Shown here one piece after another: positions 25,438-35,102 of a stretch of DNA of 64,000 bases. The notes beneath the pieces were generated by a model. It was not told the origin of the DNA. It did not search any database and worked only from the letters and a program-made list of their open reading frames with translations. Position numbers and translations under genes: made by a program. This stretch comes from Aristolochia californica (taxonomy: Eukaryota > Streptophyta > Magnoliopsida > Piperales > Aristolochiaceae): assembly GCA_029961685.1 (NCBI GenBank), contig JARWKL010000013.1:22317922-22381921 (forward strand). Reading direction: 5' to 3'. Positions within the stretch are counted from its first letter, which is position 1. Every line of letters begins with the position of its first letter.

Positions 25438-26550
25438 CTACAACAAGTGTTTGTTACCTGATAGATGTTCGGAGGCCCCGGAGTCGATGATCCAAGAGGA
25501 AGAGGAAGAAGAGGAAGAAAGCATACCTGAGGCAATAGTTGTGGCAGCAGTAGATGATGAGGGAATAGATGATTCCATGAAGGACTTCATTTTCTGAAAT
25601 GCAGCATAGTCCTCAACCGTAAGAGTCACATTTTTGGATGATGATTCAGCCTTATCTTCATTTTTCTCAGAATTAACTGAGACTGGGTTAGCTGTGGCCC
25701 AATCAGGCTTGGCATGAAGTTTCCAGCATGATGCCACAAGGTGGTTCTGACGGCCACAATAAGTACAAAGTTGAGGCTCAGTACGAAAAGAATTCTGACC
25801 CATTCTACCACCTCTATTTTCAGCCCATCTCATAGTTCGACCCCCTCTCATATTTCTGCCCCGTCCACGGGATGAGGAAGATGTTCCCCGATTGCCAGAG
25901 AACATCACCGATGGAGCATCAATAGGAGAAGGAGGGGATGGATCCGGTATCCTAAGTAATGTAGCACTAATATCATCGAAGGATGGAAGAGCAGAAGAAC
26001 TTAGAAGTTGAGTTTTGGCCACCTCAAGGTATGGTTTAATATTCGATAAGCAAATGGCTGCTGCCAAAGCTTCTCTTTGTCGTTCTTGAATGGCAATATC
26101 AGTGGAATATGGCTGAGCTAGTTTCCATTCTTGAAGAAGACCGCGAAACCATGCCAAAAATTCGTGAATATTATCTCCATGTTTCGTATGCAGCATGTTT
26201 TGTAAGACATCATATATTTTTTGTAATGAAGCAGTGCTTGAGTAAAGCTTGGCACAAGTGTCCCATATGTTCTTGGCGGTTTCCAAGTGGACCACATTGT
26301 TGGCCACCTGCTCTTCCATGCTATTAATGAGCCAACTTATCACCATGTTATCATCCTTAACCCACTTGTGGTAGGACGCATCTTCATCATCAATCGGAGG
26401 AGGAAAGTTAACAACGTGGCTCAAAAGGTCACAAGTAATAAGAACCCTCCGAACTGATTGTGACCAGCTCATGTAATAGGAGAGACCTCTAAGTGGAATT
26501 GTAGTAATACGGAGTATATCACTCTTATTACTATTGTATCCAATCTCCAT
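25438..26550 (-). pseudogene. Element A gag-protease frame, intact up to the protease
   Basis: 370-codon frame from ATG 26550. UBN2-like capsid region (HTKHGDNIHEFLAWFRG), an Arg/Gly-rich segment, zinc knuckle CTYCGRQNHLVASCW (~25772-25728), a Ser-rich linker, and the protease active-site block WIIDSGASEHLSGN (~25491-25450), then a stop codon. In sister copies the reading continues into pol, so one stop separates gag-PR from the rest. Confidence 0.9.
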
Positions 26551-27447
26551 GATGAGGCAAGTAAAATATGGAGGTCAAGGGAAAAGGCCTTCTTCAAAGA
26601 ACAATTACTCTATGTAATTTGAAGAACCCGTAGACCAAATCAATCACCAACAAAAGAGAGAACAAGAACCAATTTCTTTCACAAGGGCAAGCACCAAATT
26701 ATCAACAAATTTATGCCTTTAGAAAGTGATAATAACATCCAACCATCACTCAACTTCTCTTGTATTCATAAGAACAAAGAGAAGAAAGTAGATACAACCG
26801 ATTAGGCCTTAATCCAAACTCCAACACAAATGAGCAATAGACAAAAATTTAGAGAAGATTAAACCAAGACACTTGGAAGAGATTTATCTTCAACTAATGG
26901 GAAACTTCAACGTAAGAAAAAATTCAATTGTTGAAGTTAAAAAAAAAGGGAACTACAAAGGGTAAATGGTTGTTAGCATTTCATCAAACATGTAATGGGC
27001 ATCCAATAACACAACACAAACCCATGAGCAACCTAAAGTAGGAGAAGATACAGCAACATGTGCTGGAATTTTACCTCAAATGAGATGGATCCAAATTACA
27101 TAAAGGTAATTGAATTTCACCCATCAATCTTAATAAGATGCAAACAACAAATGATCTTGATCACTCTTGTAATTGATTTACAAGGAGTCAAGATTGTAAC
27201 ATCAATTTAGTCATAAAAATAAATCTTTACAACATATAAAGATTTATCTTGATTTGATGTGACTCAAAATTCAAGAAGTAAAGAAAAACATTAAAAAGGA
27301 GTATGTAAATAAGAAAAGGAAACAAAAAAAAACGTAAATAAGAAGATAATGAACTTATCTCTTTATGACTGAACTCCTTTCACAACTTCTTGAACAGATT
27401 TCATAATAACTCCATGAAGAGATCCTAAACTCCTTGCTCTGATACCA
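26551..27447 (-). other. 5' leader of element A and PBS
   Basis: About 900 bp of A-rich (plus strand) non-coding DNA between the 5' LTR and gag. The PBS GCTCTGATACCA (plus strand, 27436-27447) directly abuts the LTR. Part of this leader recurs, diverged, at 44652-44960. Confidence 0.8.
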
Positions 27448-27838
27448 TGTAGAATTTAGGATCTCATGAAAGGAACTTTAGATCAACAAAAAAGAAGAAG
27501 AAAAAGAAAAGAGAAGGAGAAGAGAAGAAGAAGAACGTGGAAGAAGAGAGTTTGGATTAAGGGAGAAGAGGGTTGCGTCAAAAAGAAAAATGAGGGCTGG
27601 ACGAATTTGTCGAAAGAGAAGAGAGTGCTTCAATGCCCTACCTCTTAAACAATGCCTTTATTTATAGTTTTACAATACCCTTAGGGCTACAACTTGATAA
27701 AACAAAAGACATAAAAGGAACACATATTTACACTTCTATGCCATATTTATGGAAAGTACCATATTTTACACATATGCCACTCCTTTGACGTGTGGGCTTC
27801 TTGTCTTGAGCTCGTGGGCTTGAGCCCATCTTCCAACA
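27448..27838 (-). repeat. 5' LTR of A, shared with a second copy
   Basis: 391 bp, TGTAGAATTTAGG to CTTCCAACA. The PBS is on its left and, unusually, a PPT-like CTCCCCCCCAAACTGG on its right, so it also serves as the 3' LTR of a neighbouring copy. Confidence 0.93.
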
Positions 27839-28187
27839 CTCCCCCCCAAACTGGAGGAGAAAAGACATCATAAATACCCAGCTTGCCACATATAAACGAT
27901 AGGATTTTAGATGTAACGGGTTTAGTGAGAATATCAACTACTTGCTCTTGAGATGACACATGTTTGAGAGAGATTATTCCTGCTTGAAACTTCTCCCGTA
28001 TAAAATGACAATCCACCTCAATATGTTTAGTTCTTTCATGAAAAACTGGATTTGAAGTGATACGAATAGCTGTTTGATTATCACAATGCAAATTCATGGA
28101 CCCCTTTTTATAAAAACCTAGTTCGGTAAGAAGGGTCCTAATCCATAAAAGTTCACTAACGGTATGGGCCATAGCTCTGTATTCTGC
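27839..28187 (-). pseudogene. 3' end of a second element-A copy (RNase H), truncated
   Basis: Nearly identical to 22415-22762: PPT, the C-terminal RNase H codons (HFIREKFQAGIISLKHVSSQ, CDNQTAIRITSNPVFHERTK) and AMAHTVSE. It stops at ~28187 in the A-E-A-E-Y motif and is joined directly to the middle of a plus-strand LTR. Few differences separate it from A. Confidence 0.92.
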
Positions 28188-28492
28188 TCAAGAGAGAAGT
28201 TCATAACCTAAACTTCTTATCTTAGAGAGTTCTAGTTCGAATGTTATTAGGAGTCCTAAGATTACTTGTACATGGACTCTATCACCTTCTTAGCTATAAA
28301 TAGAGGTGATTGTAACTCAAAAATTAATCAAGCAAGCCTCTTAGTTTATCTTATCTTGTGTGAAGCTCTCTCTCTCTACACCGCTTTTATGTTTTATTCT
28401 TCTCTCTCAACCCGAGAGTGTTTCTTGTTTTTCTCCATCTATTTCTCTCTCCCCTTGCTCGAGGTATTATTCATGGGGTCCTAAATTCAACA
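28188..28492 (+). repeat. Partial 5' LTR of copia element 2
   Basis: Matches the last ~305 bp of 33267-33862, including CTATAAATAGAGG (TATA) and the end TTCAACA before the PBS. The left edge at 28188 is a fusion point with reversed element-A sequence. Confidence 0.88.
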
Positions 28493-28994
28493 TGGTATCA
28501 GAGCTACTAATTTAGGATCCCCATATGCTCTTTGAAGATATGATTAAAATTTGCTAATAGAAGGCTCCTTATGAAGCAAGATTGAAGCTCATAAGATAAG
28601 TATTTATTTATGATATTATTGATTTTATGCTACTGGTTTTAGGTATTAGGAGGTGGTTTAGAGAGGTCCTTATATATGTTTTCGTCTTATGAGATTATGA
28701 AAATATATGCATCTCGGATTATCTTTGATTAGAAGAAATTATCAAGGTAGTTTTTTGTCAGTTTGCACAATACTTCAACCGAGACCAGTGCATATTTTTT
28801 TTTATTACTTTGTGGGAACAAGTTTCCTGGATAAAAAGGATGATTTTGAACCTTTTATGAGTCATTGTCCATTAAAATTAATTACTTAGCTTTTATGCTA
28901 AGCACCTCCATTAACCAAGTTGGTTAAAGCCTTCCACTTGGTCATATTTTGATTACTCGATTGGATAACTATTTTACAAATCGATTTGCCTACT

Positions 28995-31900
28995 ATGGCT
29001 GAAGATAATATGAGTGACAAGAGTAACATATTCAGAATCACCACTGTACCGTTACGGAGGTATCAAATTTTATGAATTGGTCCACATCGATTCGTCGGTT
29101 TCTTATCACTAAGGACCTAGTTGGTCATATTACCAACCGTGGACCACATATTGATGAAGATGATATATTCTATACCAAATAGTTAAAGGAGGATGCATTG
29201 GTTATTAGTTGGCCTATCAAAAGTATGGAAGAACATGTTTCCAATAATGTCATTCAACTAGAGATTGTTAAACAAATTTGGGAGACATGCTCCAAGTTGT
29301 ATTCAAGCTCCGACAACTTACAAAGGCCATATGATATTTTACAACAAATGTTTAATACCAAACAAGGAGATAATATACATGAATATTTAGCCTACTTTTG
29401 AGTCTTTCTTCAAGAATGGAAGTTTGCCCAGCCAACCACTACAAATATCTCTATCCAAGATAAACAGAAAGAGGCCTTGATAACTGCCTTATGCTCTTCC
29501 GTGGTTCCCACTTTTGATGATGTATGTGCTACACTTCTTCGTATTTCAGACGTTTCTCCCTTTACTACTGAAATACCATCCTCTATGTACTCTGGACATA
29601 GGGGAGCGTCATCTGATCACGGCCAAGGCCGAGGCAGATTTTATAGAGGAGGAAGAGGAAGAGGTGGAAGGACTGGTTTTGATGGAACAGATGGGAAGGA
29701 ATGCACCTATTGTAAGGGATATGGCAACACTAGAGACATGATTTCTCCTGAAGGAATGCTCTATATGGGGTAGATTGGGCCACTCTCGAGAAAGATGTTA
29801 TAAGGCCAATGAGAATAAGGATAACCAAGCCTTAGTAAGTGATATGAAAGTGGAGTAGTCTACCACAACAACTGCAAATAATACATTTACTGATGAAGAC
29901 TATGAACTATTCCAAAAAATGAAGACCATGATGGGGTCCTCCCCAAGTACTTCTTCACCAACCGCTGCCACCATTGCTTCAGGTATGCTTTCTGCCTCCA
30001 CTTCATCCTGGATAATTGACTTAGGAGCCTCCGAGCATCTTACAGGTAACATGCATCTACTATACTCAGTTTCTACATGTCTTTCACATAAATTTGTTAC
30101 CATTGCAAACGGTTCACAAACTAAAGTTCAAGGAAAATGATCCACTTCTGTTACACCATCACTTTCGCTCACTGATATCCTTTTCGTTACTTGGATCTTT
30201 TATTGGTTAGTCAGCTCACCAAATATTTTAATTGCTCTATCACTTTCTCCCCCACGTCATGTGTGTTTCAGGATCTTACAACGAAGTGGGTGATTGGCGG
30301 AGGCTGTGAATAAGGGGGGCTCTACTACTTGGATGTGCCACAAATAAATACTGCATCCACCTGTGACACTGAAACCAAGTTATGGCACAACCGGTTGGGA
30401 TATCCATCCGCCCAATCTCTTCATCATATTTTTCCTAAAGCCAAGTCGGACCTTCATTGTGAAGCATGTCAAATGATTAAACATCAGACGTCTACATACT
30501 CACCTCATCCAGAAATTAAAAGTATCTCTCCTTTTTTATTAATTCATACTGATGTATGGAGGCCCTTGATTGTCTCCAACATTTCTTGAGTGAAATATTT
30601 TTTAAAATTTTTTGATGATTTTACTCGTACCACTTGGTTATTTTTGTTAAAAGAGTGTTCTGAAATACCATTGATATTTAAATCTTTTCATGCAATGGTA
30701 CTCTCTCAGTTTGGGCAAAAAATTAAAGTCCTTTGGTTGGATGCCAATGAATACACATGCAAAGATCTTGACTCATTTTGTCAAGAAAATAGCATTATTC
30801 ATTTGACATCATGTGCCTACACCCCTCAAAAAATGGTGTAGCCGAACAGAAGAACCACCATATTCTTGAGGTAGCTTGTAGATTACTATATGCCATGAAA
30901 GTTCCATACTTTTATTGGCCGCATGCAGTCTTTACCACATGTTTTCTTATAAACCAGTTACCCTCTTTCGTTCTTGGAAAAAATCTCCCTACTCTCCATT
31001 ATTACTTGATGATGATCCTTTTTCATTGCCCTTGAGAGTCTTCGGCTATCAATGTTTTGTCCATATTTCCTCCCCAAGACACAGTAAACTTGATCCATAA
31101 TCTATCAAGTGTATCTTCTTAGGATACTCTCATACACAAAAGGTTTAGGTTTGCTATAATTCCACTCTTCAGCGTTTACTTGTGTCTAGGGATGTCACAT
31201 TCTTTGAAGACTCTCCATATTATTCTGATAATGTTCCTCCAGGTTTATCTTTCGTACTAGGTCTTCCTCGACTGGTTGTGCCCCATGCTACAAAAACAAC
31301 TCAGCCCCAAGAAACACTGGCTGACACTACACCTACTAAGTTTTCGGATCCTACCGAGGTAAGTCCATCTTCTCCAGTTATTTTTGGCCCACAATATGAT
31401 ACTCGTCCTATTGCAATTAGGAAAGAGCCCAGATCATGTACCATGCTCTCCACGTCTCATCCCATAACAAACTTTGTGTCTCATCATCGTCTATCCCCTA
31501 TTTGTTGTCAATTTTTGTCCGCTATTTCCTCCATACTTGTCCCATAGTCCTATCAGGAGGCTCTCAAACATCCAGAGTGGAAGGTGGCTATGGATGAAGA
31601 AATGCAGGCCCTTTATGAAAATCAGACATGGACTCTACTCCCACTTCCATTAGATAAGAAACATGTCGGTTACAAATAGGTGTTTACTGTGAAACACAAT
31701 CTGTATGGGTCCGTAGCTCGGTTGAAAGCTCGTCTTGTTGCTAAAGGTGATACACAATGTTATGGCATTGATTATGAAGAAACCTTATCTCCAATGGCCA
31801 AATTGAATTCGGTACGTATGTTATTATTTCTGGCAGCTAACTCTTCCTGGTAGGCATACCAACTTGATGTCAAAAATGTTTTTATAAATGGGGATATCAA

Positions 31901-33265
31901 GGAGGAAATTTATATGCAGAAACCACCTAGGTATGTGGTTGAGGGGGAGTCCTTATGTCGATTACAGAAATCTCTTTATGGTCTCAAATAGTCTCCTCGT
32001 GCATGGTTTGAAAATTTTAGCCAAGCACTCATATGGGCCAGATTTCACAAATGCTCTGGAGATCACTCCATATTTATTAAAGATACACTAAAGGGCAAGG
32101 TGATTCTACTCGTATATGTTGATGATATTATTATAACCGGCAGAAGACAAAAGCACGGATATGTGTTGAATTCAAGATAAAGGATCTCAAACTGCTCAAA
32201 TATTTTTCTGGCATTGAAGTACTACAATCTAGACATGGAATCATATAATCTCAAAGAAGTACGTCCTTGACCTACTGGAGGAGACCGGAATGCTGGGATG
32301 CAGACCAGCTAAAACTCCCATGGACTCAAACTCAAATTTATGTGCAGGTACCGAAGAAGAGGTAGATGTCGGCAAATATCAAAGATTGGTGGGAAGACTC
32401 ATTTACCTCTGCGTAATGAGGCAAGATATTTCATATGCAGTCAATGTGGTAAGTCAATATATGCACAATCCACAACTCAGTCATTGGGAAGCACTAGAAT
32501 GGATATTACTATATCTCAAAGGAGCACCAGGAAGAGGCCTTATCTATAAAAATCATGGACACTTCAACATCAAAGGTTTTTTAGATGCACACTGGGCCGG
32601 ATCTCCAAATGACAAAAAATCTATTTTACGATATTGTACTATGGTTGGAGGAAACTTGGTTACATGGAGGAGGAAGAAACAGAATGTAGTTGCATGATCT
32701 AGTGCAGAAGCAAAGTACAGAGCCATGGCATACACAGTCAGTGAATTCCTATGGTCCTTACTGAATTGGGATTTTACAAAGAAGCTCCTATGAACCTATA
32801 TTGTAATAATCAGGCTGCAATACACATCACATCGAATCCAGTATTCCATGAGAGAACAAATCATATAAAAATAGACTGCCACTTCATACGAAAAAAATTC
32901 ATTGCATGTATCTTATCTCTTAAGAATGTATCTTCATAGAGCCAGGTTGCAGACATTCTCACCAAACCAGTCACTCATAAAACTTTGTCCACCATCTGCA
33001 GCACTCCTATGAACCTATATTGCGATAGTTAGGCTGCAATACACATCACATCGAATCTAGTCTTTCATGAGAGAACAAAGCATATAGAAATAGACAGCCA
33101 CTTCATACGAAAAAAATTCACTGCAAGTATCTTATCTCTTAAGCATGTATCTTCATAGAGCCAGGTTGCAGACATTCTCACCAAACCAGTCACTCATAAA
33201 ACTTTGTCCACCATCTACAGCACTCTGGGCATCTACGATGTTTTCTCACCCCAACTTGAGGGGGA
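28995..33265 (+). pseudogene. Copia element 2 gag-pol, heavily mutated
   Basis: Gag from ATG 28995 (AEDNMSDKSN), a frameshift at ~29060, then NTKQGDNIHEYLAYF and an Arg/Gly-rich segment. Protease WIIDLGASEHLTGN (~30010) has Leu in place of Ser in the D-S-G active-site motif. Integrase LWHNRLGYPS, C-E-A-C-Q, FFDDFTRTTW. RT with ASP-box remnants and YVDDIIITG (~32117). RNase H to ~33220. More than ten stops and frameshifts are present. The RNase H end carries a 219-bp tandem duplication. Confidence 0.9.
32785..33222 (+). repeat. 219-bp tandem duplication in RNase H of copia element 2
   Basis: The block starting CTCCTATGAACCTATATTG occurs at 32785 and again at 33004, 219 bp (73 codons) apart. 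Both copies run through HITSN, the ERT block and ADILTKPVTHK. A modest number of scattered differences suggests the duplication is not very recent. Confidence 0.9.
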
Positions 33266-33266
33266 A

Positions 33267-33862
33267 TGTTACAATGTGGGACCCACCATGGCTACACGAG
33301 CTGGTGGGTCCCACCATGAGGTCGAGAGAAGTCAACAAGGGCCCTCATACAAGTTGGCTCGAGCTAGGAGATAAGGAACATGAGCTGGAATTAAATAGAA
33401 GATTTGAAGATCAAGTGGGATCCACAAAGATACCATGAGCTGGTATATCTATCAATATGAATTGGAAGATCATGTGGGATCCACAAAGATAATAGCTTTC
33501 TATCTCGGTTCACATGCTTAAAGAAGAGTTAGAAGTTGAGTTAAATTAGTCTCTTAAATAGATAATGTAATCTTATCATGATAAGCTTATCATAGAGAGT
33601 TCTAGTTGGAATGTAATTAAGATTCCTAAGATTACTTTTACATGGACTCTATCACCTCCTCAACTATAAATAGAGGTGATTGTAACTCAAAAATTAATCA
33701 AGCAAGCCTTTCAGTTTCTCTTCTCTCGTTTGAAGCTCTCTCTCTCCAAACCTCTTTTATTTTTTCTTCTTCTCTCTCAACCCGAGAGTCTTTCTTGTTT
33801 TTCTCCTTTTCTTTCTCTCTCCCCTTGCTCGAGGTATTATTCATGGGGTCCTAAATTCAACA
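33267..33862 (+). repeat. 3' LTR of copia element 2
   Basis: 596 bp, TGTTACAATGTGGGACCC to AATTCAACA. It contains CTATAAATAGAGG at ~33664. The 5 bp beyond its end is GTAGC. Confidence 0.92.
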
Positions 33863-34890
33863 GTAGCAAAAGGATATACTATTGTTACACTATTCTTAAA
33901 ACATCAATGAGGTAAAATAACAACTTTGATAGTGTATGTAGATGATATGATCATTACAGGAGATGATCCAGAAGAAATAGCAAGACTTCAAGAGCAATTG
34001 GCAATAGAATTTGGGATGAAAAATCTGGGAGGACTCAAAAAATTTCTTGGAATAGAAGTTGCTAGGTCCAATTAAGGCATATACCTTTCCCAATGAAAAT
34101 ATATCCTGGATCTATGATCAGAAGTTGGACAACAGGAGTGTAAACCTGCAGATATCCCAATAATCCCAAATCGCAAACTTGGAGAATACCCAGACCAATT
34201 ACCTAAAGACAAAGGAAGATACTAGAGGTTGGTTGGGAAAATTATTTATCTCTCCTATACACGACCTGATATCACCTATGCAATAAGTGTAGTAAGCCAA
34301 TTCATGCATTGTCCTAGTGAATATCATATGAATGCAGTGAATCAAATTCTTCGATACCTAAAATCCTCCCCTGGGAAAGGACTTATGTTCTCAAGAAACC
34401 ATCACTTAAGGGTTGAAGGTTATATAGATGCTGATTGGATAGGGAATATTTTAGATAGAAGACCCATTTCAGGCTATTTTATGTTTGTTGGAGGAAACCT
34501 AGTTACTTGGAGAAGTAAGAAACAAAAGGTAGTAGTGTTGTCAAGTGTTGAAGCTGAGTTTCGTGGGATGGCTAAGGGTCTTTGTGAGCTTCTTAGGCTT
34601 CGGAGATTATCGACCGAAATTGGCTTTGGCTCGAACTGTGAGATAAACTTATTCAGCGATAATAAGGTGGCAATTGATATTTTACATAACCTGGTTCAGC
34701 ATGATCAAACTAAACATGAGGAAGTAGATCGACACTTCATCAAGAAAAAACTTGAGGCAAAGATAACTAAATTTTCATTTGTTAAATCTGAAGACCAGTT
34801 GGCAGACATACTTACAAAAGTAGTATGCAGTAAGGACTTCTACAACTCACTTGGCAAGTTGGGCATCAAAGATCTATATGCACCAACTTG
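33863..34890 (+). pseudogene. Element X RT (second half) and RNase H
   Basis: Begins just upstream of the catalytic motif: TLFLKHQ, then IVYVDDMIITGDD (~33928-33966), NLGGLKKFLGIEVA, YLSYTRPDITYAISVVSQFMH. The RNase H frame 34229-34891 is 220 codons without a stop, with DADWIGNILDRRPISGY, TWRSKKQKVV, LFSDNKVAIDI and a terminal LGIKDLYAPT. Stops at ~33908 and ~34072 break the RT part. It is the displaced 3' half of X, as its flanking LTR and GATTT duplication show. Confidence 0.9.
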
Positions 34891-34898
34891 AGGGGGAC

Positions 34899-35097
34899 TG
34901 TTGGAGTGAGTTCCTCCAAAGGAGGATATCTTCCTCTAGAGCGGTCTTCCAGATCCGTAAAAATAGAGGAAGAAGTCCTCTGTAACTATGGCTCTGAAGA
35001 TGATCTGAGAGACTAGTTAAACATTACCTGTAATATGTGTATATAAATATCGATGTAATTGTATTGAAATAAATAAGAAAGATTTTATGAGTTTATA
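34899..35097 (+). repeat. 3' LTR of X
   Basis: 199 bp starting TGTTGGAGTGAGTTCC directly after the PPT TTGAGGGGGAC, ending TTTATA where the 5' copy ends TTACA. Followed by the target duplication GATTT. Confidence 0.92.
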
Positions 35098-35102
35098 GAT
35101 TT

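Larger units (their letters stand above)
22024..27838 (-). mobile_element. Ty1/copia element A, near full length, minus strand
   Basis: 3' LTR 22024-22414 and 5' LTR 27448-27838 are each 391 bp and differ at about 13 sites (~3%, by eye), so A is among the younger insertions here. The PBS lies at 27436-27447 (minus strand TGGTATCAGAGC) and the PPT at ~22415-22430. It encodes gag and pol with only about four disabling changes. The right LTR is not followed by target DNA but by another copy of the family's 3' internal end, so this is an LTR-body-LTR-body arrangement. The 5 bp at the left edge is CTATC. Confidence 0.93.
28188..33862 (+). mobile_element. Ty1/copia element 2 (family 1), 5' LTR truncated
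   Basis: Partial 5' LTR 28188-28492 (first ~290 bp missing), PBS TGGTATCAGAGC at 28493, gag from 28995, pol, PPT (TTGAGGGGGAA), and full 3' LTR 33267-33862. Same family as element 1. The right edge adjoins element X RT sequence at 33863. With the left edge lost, no target duplication can be checked. Confidence 0.9.
18754..35097 (+). mobile_element. Ty1/copia element X, interrupted by later insertions
   Basis: 5' LTR 18754-18932 and 3' LTR 34899-35097 are the same short LTR (TGTTGGMGTGAGTTCCTC...), and a perfect 5-bp duplication GATTT flanks the whole (18749-18753 and 35098-35102). The 5' half (leader, gag, PR, most of IN) occupies 18933-22023. The 3' half (RT from just before the catalytic motif, RH, PPT) occupies 33863-34898. 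Between them lies a block of foreign copia elements, 22024-33862. X itself sits inside element Y. The first half of RT is missing from both sides. Confidence 0.92.
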
